A DNA stretch of 64,000 nucleotides, taken from Haliea sp. (lineage in GTDB: Bacteria; Pseudomonadota; Gammaproteobacteria; Pseudomonadales; Halieaceae). The stretch is from positions 1 through 64,000 of the forward strand of contig JADJAL010000011.1 in the NCBI GenBank assembly GCA_016704305.1, written 5' to 3'. Position numbers and translations under genes: made by a program. Position 1 is the stretch's first letter. The number at the start of each line of letters is the position of its first letter. Below the pieces are notes generated by a model. It was not told where the DNA came from, did no database searches, and worked only from the letters and a program-made list of their open reading frames with translations. Shown piece after piece: positions 48,582 to 57,224 of this stretch.

Positions 48582-49561
48582 GCGCCGGGCTGGACCTTGC
48601 GTACGACGAGGATCAGGAGGCGATTCGCAGCGCCGTTGATCGTTTCTGCACTCAACATGCGGTAGAGGATCAAGCCCGCCTGTCGGGGCAAGCGTTCCCG
48701 CGCACCTTGTGGCGGCAGTTGGCGGAACTTGGCGTATTCTACCCCGCCGCTCCCGAGCATCCCGAGGCCGGCGGTGCGCTGGCCGTCTGCGCGATCTCCG
48801 AGACATTGGGCCAGCATGTATTTCCCGGTCCCATTGCCGCCACCTATTGCGCCATCCAGGTACTGCACGGCGACGCTGCGAGCGCTGTGATGGACGGCCA
48901 CGCACTGGTCTCGCTCAGCAGCGCGGGCAGCACACTGTTGCCCTGGGGCACGGAAGCAGACCTGTTCCTCGTCGTGGACGGCGACACGATCGCACGCGGC
49001 GAGACACCGGACGCCGCGGAACCGATTGCCACACTGGGAGGTGAGACCTGGGGTCGCGCACGACTGAAACCCGATGCGACATTGCCAGCGTCTGCGCGTG
49101 CATTAATTATCGCCAACATCGCCACCGCCGCGTACCTCACGGGTGCCGCGTGGCAACTGCTGCGGGCCACGAGCAATCACGCTGCCACGCGCAAGCAGTT
49201 CGGCAAAACCCTGGGGGAATTCCAGGCGGTCGCGCATCCGCTGGCGGACTGTGCGATTGGCCTGACCGCAGCGCAGACATTGGCGCGCGCAGCGGCCTGC
49301 AGCTTTGATGATCGCGCCACGGATAGCGCGCTGCAGCAGGCGAGAAGCCTGGCCGCCGCCGCAGCGCTGTCAGCACGGCGCGCCAGCCTCGGCACCGCCT
49401 TCGCCTGCCACCAGGTGTTTGCCGGCATCGGCATTACACTGGAAGGTCCGGTATATCACGTTTCGCGTCGCATCCGGCAAGTGGCCTCCACGCCGCCAGG
49501 TGGTGGCAGGGAACGGGACATACTGCTCAACGAGATTGGACTGGGGGGTGAAGCACCATGA
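48578..49561 (+). CDS. short acyl-CoA dehydrogenase
   Basis: 327 residues with YDEDQEAIRSAVDRFC and RKQFGKTLGEFQAVAHPL. Like its neighbour it lacks the catalytic C-terminal segment. Two consecutive short ACADs, each overlapping the next start by four bases, then a full-length ACAD, suggest a mixed complex or two separate heteromers. The substrate cannot be told from sequence. Confidence 0.85.
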   Translation: MSAGLDLAYDEDQEAIRSAVDRFCTQHAVEDQARLSGQAFPRTLWRQLAELGVFYPAAPEHPEAGGALAVCAISETLGQHVFPGPIAATYCAIQVLHGDAASAVMDGHALVSLSSAGSTLLPWGTEADLFLVVDGDTIARGETPDAAEPIATLGGETWGRARLKPDATLPASARALIIANIATAAYLTGAAWQLLRATSNHAATRKQFGKTLGEFQAVAHPLADCAIGLTAAQTLARAAACSFDDRATDSALQQARSLAAAAALSARRASLGTAFACHQVFAGIGITLEGPVYHVSRRIRQVASTPPGGGRERDILLNEIGLGGEAP

Positions 49562-50679
49562 ATACCGCATTCTCCAAAGACGAACTGGCTTTCCAGGACG
49601 AGGTGCGCGAGTTCCTCGGCGACTATCGCGAGCTCGACGGATTCTATTGCCAGGGCCACAAGTGGCCTGAAGTACGCGCGATGTTTCGCGCGATGGCGGA
49701 AAAGAACTGGCTGGCGCTGAGCTGGCCGAAAGCGTTTGGCGGGATGGCGCTCGGACCGGTCTACGAATTCATCCTGTGGAATGAAGTCGCGTATGCGCGC
49801 GCGGCAAGAAATCCGCTGGCCGCTGGTATCGTCGCCCAGACGCTGATCCGTTACGGCAGCAGTGCGCAACAGCGCGATTGGCTGCCGAGGATTCGCAGTG
49901 GCGAAATACATTTTTCCCTGTGCTACTCCGAACCGGAAGCGGGCTCTGATCTCGCCGCGCTGCGCCTGCGCGCCGACAAGAACGCGGCGGGCACGCATTA
50001 CGTGCTGAACGGCCAGAAGTGCTGGCAATCCTACGCCCAGGACATGGATTACCTGTGGGTGCTGGCGCGCAGTGGCACCCAGGAGAGTCGCGGTCGCGGC
50101 ATCAGCCTGTTCATCTGTGACAAGCACGCCGCTGGCGTGACTGTATCGCCGCTGCCTACACTCGACGGCGACCAGTTGAACGAGGTGTTTTTCGATGCCG
50201 TCGAAGTCCCGCTGGCGCAGCGCGTCGGTGAGGAAAACGGCGCGTGGCCGATGATCGGCGAGGCTCTCGCCGACGAACGCCATATCCAGTTTCCACCCGG
50301 ACGCGTGCGCCGCGACCTGGAGGACATGGTGGCGTGGCTGAACGCCAACGGACTCGGTGCGGACCCCGTGGTGCGCCAGCGCCTGGCGGAACTGACCGTG
50401 CAGGTGATGGAAACGGAAATGCTGGCGCTGAAGGTGCTGGAGGCGATGGTCAAGGGGGTCAACGCCACGGTGGATGCCGCGATGAACAAGATCAGCCACA
50501 CGCTCGCCTGCCAGGACATTGCCCGCGCGGTGCTGGACTTCGGCGGGCCGGAAGCACTGGTCAGCGGCGCGCGACCTGAATTACTGTGGCGCCAGACGAT
50601 CACGGAAACAATCGGCGGTGGCACCTCGGAAATCATGCGCAGCGTGGTGTCGCGGCAGTTGTTGGGGCTGGGCGGCTGA
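49558..50679 (+). CDS. acyl-CoA dehydrogenase (full length)
   Basis: 373 residues. CYSEPEAGSDLAALRLRA (FAD segment), NGQKCWQSYAQDMDYLWV, and C-terminal TIGGGTSEIMRSVVSRQLLGLGG. It carries the features that the preceding short ACADs lack and is the probable catalytic partner. Overlaps the preceding gene by four bases (ATGA). Confidence 0.9.
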   Translation: MNTAFSKDELAFQDEVREFLGDYRELDGFYCQGHKWPEVRAMFRAMAEKNWLALSWPKAFGGMALGPVYEFILWNEVAYARAARNPLAAGIVAQTLIRYGSSAQQRDWLPRIRSGEIHFSLCYSEPEAGSDLAALRLRADKNAAGTHYVLNGQKCWQSYAQDMDYLWVLARSGTQESRGRGISLFICDKHAAGVTVSPLPTLDGDQLNEVFFDAVEVPLAQRVGEENGAWPMIGEALADERHIQFPPGRVRRDLEDMVAWLNANGLGADPVVRQRLAELTVQVMETEMLALKVLEAMVKGVNATVDAAMNKISHTLACQDIARAVLDFGGPEALVSGARPELLWRQTITETIGGGTSEIMRSVVSRQLLGLGG

Positions 50680-50734
50680 GCGCTTTTTTCCCGCCTCGAG
50701 CGAGTGGCATTTGCGTTAATACTGGAGCATCACC

Positions 50735-52045
50735 ATGGCCTGGGATTTCGAGACCGACGCTGATTTCCAACGGCAGCTGGACTGGATGGACACCTTCGTG
50801 CGCGAGGAAATCGAGCCCATCGGACTCATCTGGAACAAAGGCACCGATCCGTTTGATGTGCGCAATCCGACCACCTGCGCGCTGATCAAGCCGCTGCAGG
50901 AGGAGGTCCGGAAACGCGAACTGTGGGCCTGCCATCTCACGCCGGACCTCGGTGGACAGGGTTACGGGCAGGTCAAGCTGGCGCTGATGAACGAAATCCT
51001 CGGACGCAGCCAGTGGGCCTCGCGCGTGTTCGGCACGCAGGCGCCGGATACCGGCAATGCAGAAATCATCGCGCATTACGGCACGCAGGCGCAAAAAGCG
51101 CGCTACCTGCAACCCCTGCTCAATGGCGAGATCGTGTCCTGCTACTCGATGACGGAACCACAGGCGGGCTCTGATCCGGCGGAGTTCCGCTGTCGCGCAT
51201 GGCGTGAGGGCAATGACTGGGTGCTCGATGGTGAGAAATACTTTTCCTCGCACGCCGATTTTGCGGAATTCCTGATCGTGATGGCCATCACCGACCCCGA
51301 CGTGCCGGTGCACCACGGGGCAACCATGTTCCTGGTGCCGCGCGACACGCCGGGCATCGAGATCCTGCGCAACGTCGGCCTGATGCACGAAAGCCTGGAC
51401 GAACCGGGCAGCCACGGTTGGGTACGCTATAACCGTGTGCGCCTGCCAGCCGATGCCGTGCTCGGCGAACCGGGCAAGGCGTTTGAACTCGCGCAGAAAC
51501 GCCTCGGTGGCGGCCGTATTCACCACGCGATGCGCACCGTCGCCTACTGCAAACGGGCGCTGGACATGCTGTGCGAGCGCGCGTTGAGCAGGCACACGCA
51601 GGGCAGCCTGCTGTCCGAAAAGCAGACGGTGCAGAATTACATCGCCGACTCCTTCATCCAACTGGAGCAGTTTCGCCTGCTGGTGCTGTACGCCGCCTGG
51701 TGGTGCGACAAGGGCGACCGCCATAAATCGCGCGCGTATATCTCTGCCGTAAAAGTGCAGGCCGCCGAAGTGCTGCACGATATCGTGCGCCGCGCGGTGC
51801 AGGTGCATGGCGCGCTGGGGTGTTCCAACGAGACGCCGCTGGCAGGACTGTGGATGGCGGTGCCGATGATGGGCGTGATGGACGGCCCCACTGAAGTGCA
51901 CCGTGTCACGGTGGCGAAACAGGTACTGCGACACTACACGGCGTCGCCCGACCCGCTGTGGCCCAGCGAATGGCTGCCGGCAAAAATCGACGCGGCGCGG
52001 CGCAAGTTCGCGGATTACCTCGACGACACCGTCGGGAACCTGTAA
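50735..52045 (+). CDS. acyl-CoA dehydrogenase, ACAD10/11-like
   Basis: 436 residues, longer than the other ACADs. YSMTEPQAGSDPAEF, DGEKYFSSHADFAEF, and a C-terminus with HGALGCSNETPLAGLW and MDGPTEVHRVTVAKQVL. It resembles the ACAD10/11 branch that acts on 4-hydroxy or long branched acyl-CoA. The stop overlaps the start of the phosphotransferase gene (TAATG), reproducing as two genes the kinase-ACAD fusion of animal ACAD10/11 (family knowledge). Confidence 0.88.
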   Translation: MAWDFETDADFQRQLDWMDTFVREEIEPIGLIWNKGTDPFDVRNPTTCALIKPLQEEVRKRELWACHLTPDLGGQGYGQVKLALMNEILGRSQWASRVFGTQAPDTGNAEIIAHYGTQAQKARYLQPLLNGEIVSCYSMTEPQAGSDPAEFRCRAWREGNDWVLDGEKYFSSHADFAEFLIVMAITDPDVPVHHGATMFLVPRDTPGIEILRNVGLMHESLDEPGSHGWVRYNRVRLPADAVLGEPGKAFELAQKRLGGGRIHHAMRTVAYCKRALDMLCERALSRHTQGSLLSEKQTVQNYIADSFIQLEQFRLLVLYAAWWCDKGDRHKSRAYISAVKVQAAEVLHDIVRRAVQVHGALGCSNETPLAGLWMAVPMMGVMDGPTEVHRVTVAKQVLRHYTASPDPLWPSEWLPAKIDAARRKFADYLDDTVGNL

Positions 52046-53106
52046 TGGACGAACAGGCAACACAGCAGGCGGACAACGAACCCACCATCGACACCGAGGC
52101 GCTGGCGCGTTGGATGGATGCACAGCACCTGCCCGGCAGCGGTGAGCCACTGACCGCCCGTTACATCTGCGGCGGCGCCTCGAACGAAATTTTTGCGCTG
52201 CAGCGCGGCGACATCCACATGGCCCTGCGCAAGCCGCCTTCCAAAGTGCCCAAAGGGCGCAACGAAATCATGCTGCGTGAATATCGGGTGCTCGCCGCGC
52301 TGAACGATTCCGACGTACCACACCCAGAAGGCATTGCGGTATGCGAGGATACCGCCGTGCTCGGCGCCTGCTTTTACATCATGGGGCATATCGACGGCTG
52401 GACGCCGATGGGAGACCTGCCGCCGCCGTTTGACACAGACCCGCGACTGCGTGCCGCGATGGCCAATGAACTGGTGGATGCCATCGCCAAACTGGGCCAG
52501 GTCGACTGGCGCGCGGCGGGCCTTGGGGACTTCGGCAAACCGCAGGGGTTCCTGGAACGCCAGGTCGACCGCTGGTTGGCGCACCTGGCCAACATCCAGT
52601 TCCGCGAACTGCCCGGGCTGAGCGAGGCCGCGCAATGGCTGCGCAGGCACACGCCACGCAGTTTCAAACCCGGGATCATCCACGGCGACTACCAGTTCGC
52701 CAACGTCATGTTTCATCATGGGAACGAGGCAAAGCTCGCCGCCATCGTCGATTGGGAGATGGCGACCATCGGCGACCCGCTGCTGGACCTCGCCTGGATA
52801 CTGATGACCTGGCCCGATCCCGATGAAGACCGCAGCAGCGATTATGTCGATTTCACCGGGATGCCGTCGCGCGCTGAGTTAATGCAGCGCTACGCCGCCG
52901 CCAGCGGGCTGCCGATTGATGAGATGGACTACTACATCGTGCTGGCCCGCTTCAAGATGGCCTGCGTGCTGGAAGCCGGCTACGCCCGCTATGTACAGGG
53001 TGGTGCCGACAACCCGAAAATGGCGATGTTCGGCGATGTCGTGCTGGATATGGCTAGCAGGGCGCACCTGCTGGCACGAACATCGACATTAAAACCGACT
53101 GCCTGA
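52045..53106 (+). CDS. APH-type phosphotransferase associated with ACAD10/11
   Basis: 353 residues, aminoglycoside-phosphotransferase fold. GGASNEIFALQRG (Gly loop), IIHGDYQFANVMFH (catalytic HGDxxxxN), AIVDWEMATIGDPLLDLAW (metal-binding DWE). In ACAD10/11 this domain phosphorylates a hydroxyacyl-CoA so that the dehydrogenase can eliminate the phosphate. It is translationally coupled to the ACAD at 50735-52045 and closes the operon. Confidence 0.9.
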   Translation: MDEQATQQADNEPTIDTEALARWMDAQHLPGSGEPLTARYICGGASNEIFALQRGDIHMALRKPPSKVPKGRNEIMLREYRVLAALNDSDVPHPEGIAVCEDTAVLGACFYIMGHIDGWTPMGDLPPPFDTDPRLRAAMANELVDAIAKLGQVDWRAAGLGDFGKPQGFLERQVDRWLAHLANIQFRELPGLSEAAQWLRRHTPRSFKPGIIHGDYQFANVMFHHGNEAKLAAIVDWEMATIGDPLLDLAWILMTWPDPDEDRSSDYVDFTGMPSRAELMQRYAAASGLPIDEMDYYIVLARFKMACVLEAGYARYVQGGADNPKMAMFGDVVLDMASRAHLLARTSTLKPTA

Positions 53107-53132
53107 ACTGAGCCGGAACACAACGCTGCTTG

Positions 53133-54149
53133 CTAGCCTTTGGAAATCTTCAACACCTGGCCGACCTGCAAAACGTCACTGCTCTTGCCGTTCACGCGCC
53201 GCAGTTGCTGCACACTCATGCCGTAGCGACTGGCGATTCGCCACAAGGTGTCACCGCGATTGACACGATGCGTAGTTCCGTTCGCAGCAACCATAGTATT
53301 GACGGCAGTGGAGCGGGAACCAGTCGAAGGTATGCGCAACTTCTGTCCGACGTTGATCAGATTGCCACGCAGCGTATTGACGGCCCGCAACTGCGCCACT
53401 TGCACGCCGTTGCGCTTGGCGATTTCAGACAGGGTATCTCCCTTGCGAACCACATAACGTTGGTAGGAACCCGCGAAAGATGTGACCTGTGCCTCGGAGG
53501 CGGCCTGCGCAGTGACCGTGGCGGGGCTTGCATCGGGAATCGCGGCGACAGTGCTCGCAGTAGTATCCGGAGTGACAGATTTGGAGTCTCCAAGTGAAGC
53601 CACCCTGGTTTCGTAATCCCTGGCATATACCGCTACGTGATAGTGCGGCGGGTAGCGCTCCCTGGTGACATCCACCACGTTCTCGCGCTCCAGCGAAAGC
53701 AAGGTATTTTCCAGCCAGGAACGACACTTCGATGATTTCGGAATTCGCAAATCGACAGCCATGCCAGTCGGGTGAACCGAGTTGGCAACGGAATTGGCTG
53801 GCTGCCGATCCCTCGGTCGCAGCAGGCTGGTTACGATCAGTCTCTCTCCGCACATGCTGTAATACTGTGCGCTGAGTCGGGACAAGAACAACTTGGTGCC
53901 GGGAACGGCATAGGGATAGGACACATCATGCAGATCCAGGTAGCGATCCGGAGACACACGGCTTAATCGGTTAGTGCCGATAACGGAGTTCAACGAACTC
54001 GCAGTCTGCACAAACGCAAACCCGTAGGAGATAGCAGTGCGATACTGTTTTTGCATTGACTCGCGCGAACCTTTCAGTGTCTGCGCCTGCGCCAGATTCC
54101 CACACACCAACAAAATGATTACGAGCTGAAGTCTTGTCAGGATTTTCAA
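53133..54149 (-). CDS. DUF5715-like secreted protein with two LysM domains
   Basis: Start taken as TTG at 54149 behind a GGGGGG site. 338 residues: signal peptide (LVIILLVCGNLAQA), an N-terminal domain with LIVTSLLRPRDRQPAN, HPTGMAVDLRIPKS and YPPHYHVAVYA (metal-peptidase-like His/Asp arrangement), then two C-terminal LysM domains (YVVRKGDTLSEIAKRNG and HRVNRGDTLWRIASRYG). LysM binds peptidoglycan, so this is a periplasmic wall-associated protein. It converges with the ACAD operon and seems unrelated to catabolism. Confidence 0.85.
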   Translation of the reverse strand: MKILTRLQLVIILLVCGNLAQAQTLKGSRESMQKQYRTAISYGFAFVQTASSLNSVIGTNRLSRVSPDRYLDLHDVSYPYAVPGTKLFLSRLSAQYYSMCGERLIVTSLLRPRDRQPANSVANSVHPTGMAVDLRIPKSSKCRSWLENTLLSLERENVVDVTRERYPPHYHVAVYARDYETRVASLGDSKSVTPDTTASTVAAIPDASPATVTAQAASEAQVTSFAGSYQRYVVRKGDTLSEIAKRNGVQVAQLRAVNTLRGNLINVGQKLRIPSTGSRSTAVNTMVAANGTTHRVNRGDTLWRIASRYGMSVQQLRRVNGKSSDVLQVGQVLKISKG

Positions 54150-54346
54150 GTCGTGTCCCCCCCGCGTAAATACTGTTTGACGCTTGTTATGACAGCCGCT
54201 TACGACGCGCTTGAGCCGTGCCTGACCAGTATATTCTCGTGAATTATCATGATTGTCTAGTACCTTGTTGAATTTATTAGCAATATTTTTTAAACGCACG
54301 ACGGGGCATCGAGGCAGGGCGACAATAAATACCTGCCGCTACCGTC
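54150..54346. other. intergenic spacer
   Basis: Contains a stretch that can be read as an N-terminal extension of the LysM protein but lacks a start signal; otherwise nothing is recognised. Confidence 0.3.
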
Positions 54347-54658
54347 TCAATCCGACGATGGCAACGGTTTGGCGCCTTTCACCACCAGTGCGACACCACC
54401 TGACGCCAGCGATCCCTGCCCAGGCTTCACGCACAACAACTCCAGTTTGCCGGAATCGTCGGTATAGCGCTTACCCATCAACGTACCTGCAGCGGCGTCG
54501 GCATCGAGCGTCACGCCCTCAGGCATTGTATCGCCCACCGCCAACAGGGGTGCACCGCCACAACTCAACGTAACTTCCCCTGCTGGCACAGCGATGATGA
54601 CGACTTCTGTTGTGCATACCGCACTGCGCAAACGCGAACCCGGTTTATACTGACTCAT
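54347..54658 (-). CDS. small hypothetical protein
   Basis: 103 residues with no signal peptide or membrane segment. Two compact halves, LSCGGAPLLAVGDTMPEGVTLDADA and GKLELLCVKPGQGSLASGG, suggest a small beta-barrel. Position 45 bases downstream of an enoyl-CoA hydratase suggests a role in the pathway. I do not recognise the family. Confidence 0.6.
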   Translation of the reverse strand: MSQYKPGSRLRSAVCTTEVVIIAVPAGEVTLSCGGAPLLAVGDTMPEGVTLDADAAAGTLMGKRYTDDSGKLELLCVKPGQGSLASGGVALVVKGAKPLPSSD

Positions 54659-54703
54659 GCCGAAAACTCCTCTATTTACAGTTTAAAGTGGCCGTATCCG
54701 GCC

Positions 54704-55723
54704 TCAGATAATCGCATCGATCAACCCCCATTGCAGCGCAGTTTCCGCCGTAATCCTGCGCGCCGACAGCGCGAGATAGGCCGTGCGATGTCGACCAATA
54801 CGACGCGCAATACTCACGGTACCGCCGGCGCCCGGCAGCAGTCCAAGCCTGATCTCAGGCAATTGCATAAACGTCGATTTTTTCGCCACCACACGCGCGG
54901 CGAAGGCAGGCAATTCAATCCCCGCTCCGATGCATGCACCTTGCAAATGAAACTCCAGCCGAGTATGCAATTCCAGCAATAATTGCGCGACACTGCGCGT
55001 GGAGCGAATTGCGTGCGCCGTGGACGCATCCGTCACCGTGCCAAACTCATTCAGGTCGCCGCCGATGCAAAAGCAGCTGCCCTCACCCCTGACAATCGCC
55101 CTGCGCAATCCAGTATCCAGTTGCAACAACTGGAGAGCCTCGTACAAGCTGTCGCGCATCGCACTGGAATACGCGTTGCGCGCGTGCGGCCTGTTCAGCG
55201 CAATATGCAATGCATTGTCACGGCGATCGACCAATACAACTGGATCAGATTGCTCAACGATGCGCGGTGCTGCCGGTACATTTTTCATCGCCTGCGAAAA
55301 TTCGATTCCGGCCTGCAAACTCGCATACGCGAGCGACTCGGCAAACAATCCCTGTTCCGGCGTGATGTCTTCATTGTGGCGCAGCAATTGCACCAGCGTC
55401 ATCGCGGCCAGCGGATTCGCGTCGATATTGCGAACCAAAGTTGCGGCCTCCCCGGCAGTGGCAACGATGACATCGAGCCCGCGCAACAGTTCAAGAGCGG
55501 GCACATCACCCACGGCAATCACCGGGCACGGCAGCTGCCGCAATCGGGTGGCGAGTTGCGCCCACTGTTGGCCGGAAAATAACGCCTGGCCAATTTCGAG
55601 GTCGAGCAACAGATAGTTGTGTTCAAGTAGCGGTGAATACGACTCCAGCGCGCAGGGTGTCTGGCACAGGGCAAGCATATCCGCGATGGGGACAGCGTGC
55701 TGCATGAACGCGTTACCGTTCAC
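54704..55723 (-). CDS. enoyl-CoA hydratase/isomerase family protein with N-terminal extension
   Basis: 339 residues. The C-terminal 190 form the crotonase domain: IALNRPHARNAYSS, GEGSCFCIGGDLNEFG and LPEIRLGLLPGAGGT. The first 150 residues look like a degenerate second crotonase half (LLDLEIGQALFSGQQWAQ) with no catalytic motif. The stop overlaps nothing; the start overlaps the amidohydrolase end by 11 bases. Confidence 0.82.
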   Translation of the reverse strand: MNGNAFMQHAVPIADMLALCQTPCALESYSPLLEHNYLLLDLEIGQALFSGQQWAQLATRLRQLPCPVIAVGDVPALELLRGLDVIVATAGEAATLVRNIDANPLAAMTLVQLLRHNEDITPEQGLFAESLAYASLQAGIEFSQAMKNVPAAPRIVEQSDPVVLVDRRDNALHIALNRPHARNAYSSAMRDSLYEALQLLQLDTGLRRAIVRGEGSCFCIGGDLNEFGTVTDASTAHAIRSTRSVAQLLLELHTRLEFHLQGACIGAGIELPAFAARVVAKKSTFMQLPEIRLGLLPGAGGTVSIARRIGRHRTAYLALSARRITAETALQWGLIDAII

Positions 55724-57206
55724 AAATCACCAGGCCCGCGATGTCCTGTCGCTCGCGATGATAGATCAATTCGCCGCGCCTGATCGTCGCCATGACATCG
55801 TCGCTGCGAAGACGCAGACGCGCACTCTCCCAGCCACGATCCAACAGGCACAGGTCCGCCGTCGCGCCGACCGCAATTTCACGGCTGTCACCACCCGGAT
55901 CATCGGCGGCGCTGGTAAACAGCGCCAGCGCTTGCTCTGGATTCAATCGCTCGGCTTCACCAAGCAACATGCCCGAGGGAGTGCTGCGCTGGACCGCCGC
56001 ACGCATGGCCGCCCAGGGATCGCAATCACCGTACGGTGCATCCGTGCTCCCGGCGAGTGGAATACCTTCGTGCAGCAGTGAGTGGCAGCGGTACAGATCG
56101 CCGTGCTCGGACGCTGCAATCGCCTGCAGGTACTGGTCGCCGCGTTCACGGATAAAACCCGGCTGGGTAACCACCCGCACGCCGACCTCGCGCAACAGCG
56201 GCATTACCTCCGCAGGCACCAGCGAAGCGTGTTCGATGCGATCGCCACGCCGCACGCCCACCGCGCGCAACGCCGACAGCGTCAATACGAGTTCAGCAGG
56301 TGTGACGCAGTGCACCGCCACTGCCCTGCCCTCACGATGGGCGCGCGCAAAAATTGCCAGCAATGTGTCCCAGTCAGGCAGTGTGTTTTCGTCCAGCATC
56401 ACCTTGCGCTCGCCGCGCTGTATCTGCATGCAATCGGACTGTGGCAACGTGTCATCGCCCATCACACGCACGTCCTGCAGCAAATCACCGGCGGCCGCAG
56501 CGCGGACAAAATACTGCAGCGCAAATTCACCGTTATCCGGCGTGGTATCGGTGACGCCTGTCACGCCGTAGCTCGCAAGGCGTCGCGACACGGCGGACAG
56601 CGCCGGCATCGCGCTTGGCCCTGCCTGCGCATCCTGCGCCAGTTGTGCGCGCATCCAGCCGTCGAGTCGAAAGAGTCGGCCATTTGGCCTGCCACGACTG
56701 TCCGACTCCACGCCCGCCAGATTCGCATTTTCATCCAGGGCCAGCAGTTCCGCAGCCACGGAGTTCACGATCCACAGCTTGCCGCTGCGGTGCTGTATTT
56801 TCAGCGGTCGATCGCTGACGATTTCATCCAGCCGCCAGCGGTCCAACGGCCCTGCGACGGATTCGTGATAGGCCACGCCGCGCAGCCACTCAGGCTGATG
56901 ACCAGACTGCCCGCCTGTCCGACCGCCTTTTCGAACATGGGCGCGCAGCGCTTGTGCCAATTGCTCCGCGTTCGCCACATCGGGCGGACCGCACTGCACG
57001 GAGTTATACAGCGCAGCCAGCGCCAGAAGGTGGATATGATGATCGTGCAGCCCAGGCAGCAGCGCAGCGCCAACGCCGCAGAGGAGTTGCTCGCCCTGTA
57101 CTCGCTGCAGCGGCGAACCAATCTCGCTGACCAGGCCGTGTGTGCAACGCACGTCAACCAGTGCGCGTTGACCGGCAACTTGCACGTCAGTGATCAGCAC
57201 AGGCAC
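55713..57206 (-). CDS. amidohydrolase family protein
   Basis: 497 residues. LLPGLHDHHIHLLAL carries the HxH metal motif. Further metal or catalytic candidates are His in VAVHCVT, RIEHASLVP and the Asp in GSTDAPYGDCDP. Amidohydrolase-3-type proteins hydrolyse C-N or ring-ester bonds; the substrate here is unknown. Its location between a ligase and a hydratase suggests lactone or amide opening in the pathway (inference). Confidence 0.85.
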   Translation of the reverse strand: MPVLITDVQVAGQRALVDVRCTHGLVSEIGSPLQRVQGEQLLCGVGAALLPGLHDHHIHLLALAALYNSVQCGPPDVANAEQLAQALRAHVRKGGRTGGQSGHQPEWLRGVAYHESVAGPLDRWRLDEIVSDRPLKIQHRSGKLWIVNSVAAELLALDENANLAGVESDSRGRPNGRLFRLDGWMRAQLAQDAQAGPSAMPALSAVSRRLASYGVTGVTDTTPDNGEFALQYFVRAAAAGDLLQDVRVMGDDTLPQSDCMQIQRGERKVMLDENTLPDWDTLLAIFARAHREGRAVAVHCVTPAELVLTLSALRAVGVRRGDRIEHASLVPAEVMPLLREVGVRVVTQPGFIRERGDQYLQAIAASEHGDLYRCHSLLHEGIPLAGSTDAPYGDCDPWAAMRAAVQRSTPSGMLLGEAERLNPEQALALFTSAADDPGGDSREIAVGATADLCLLDRGWESARLRLRSDDVMATIRRGELIYHRERQDIAGLVICER

Positions 57207-57224
57207 TCCAGGCTATTGCGAGCC

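Noticed and set aside
50633..52150. 505-residue minus-strand frame
   Set aside because: Antisense to the ACAD10/11-like gene, which carries clear family motifs.
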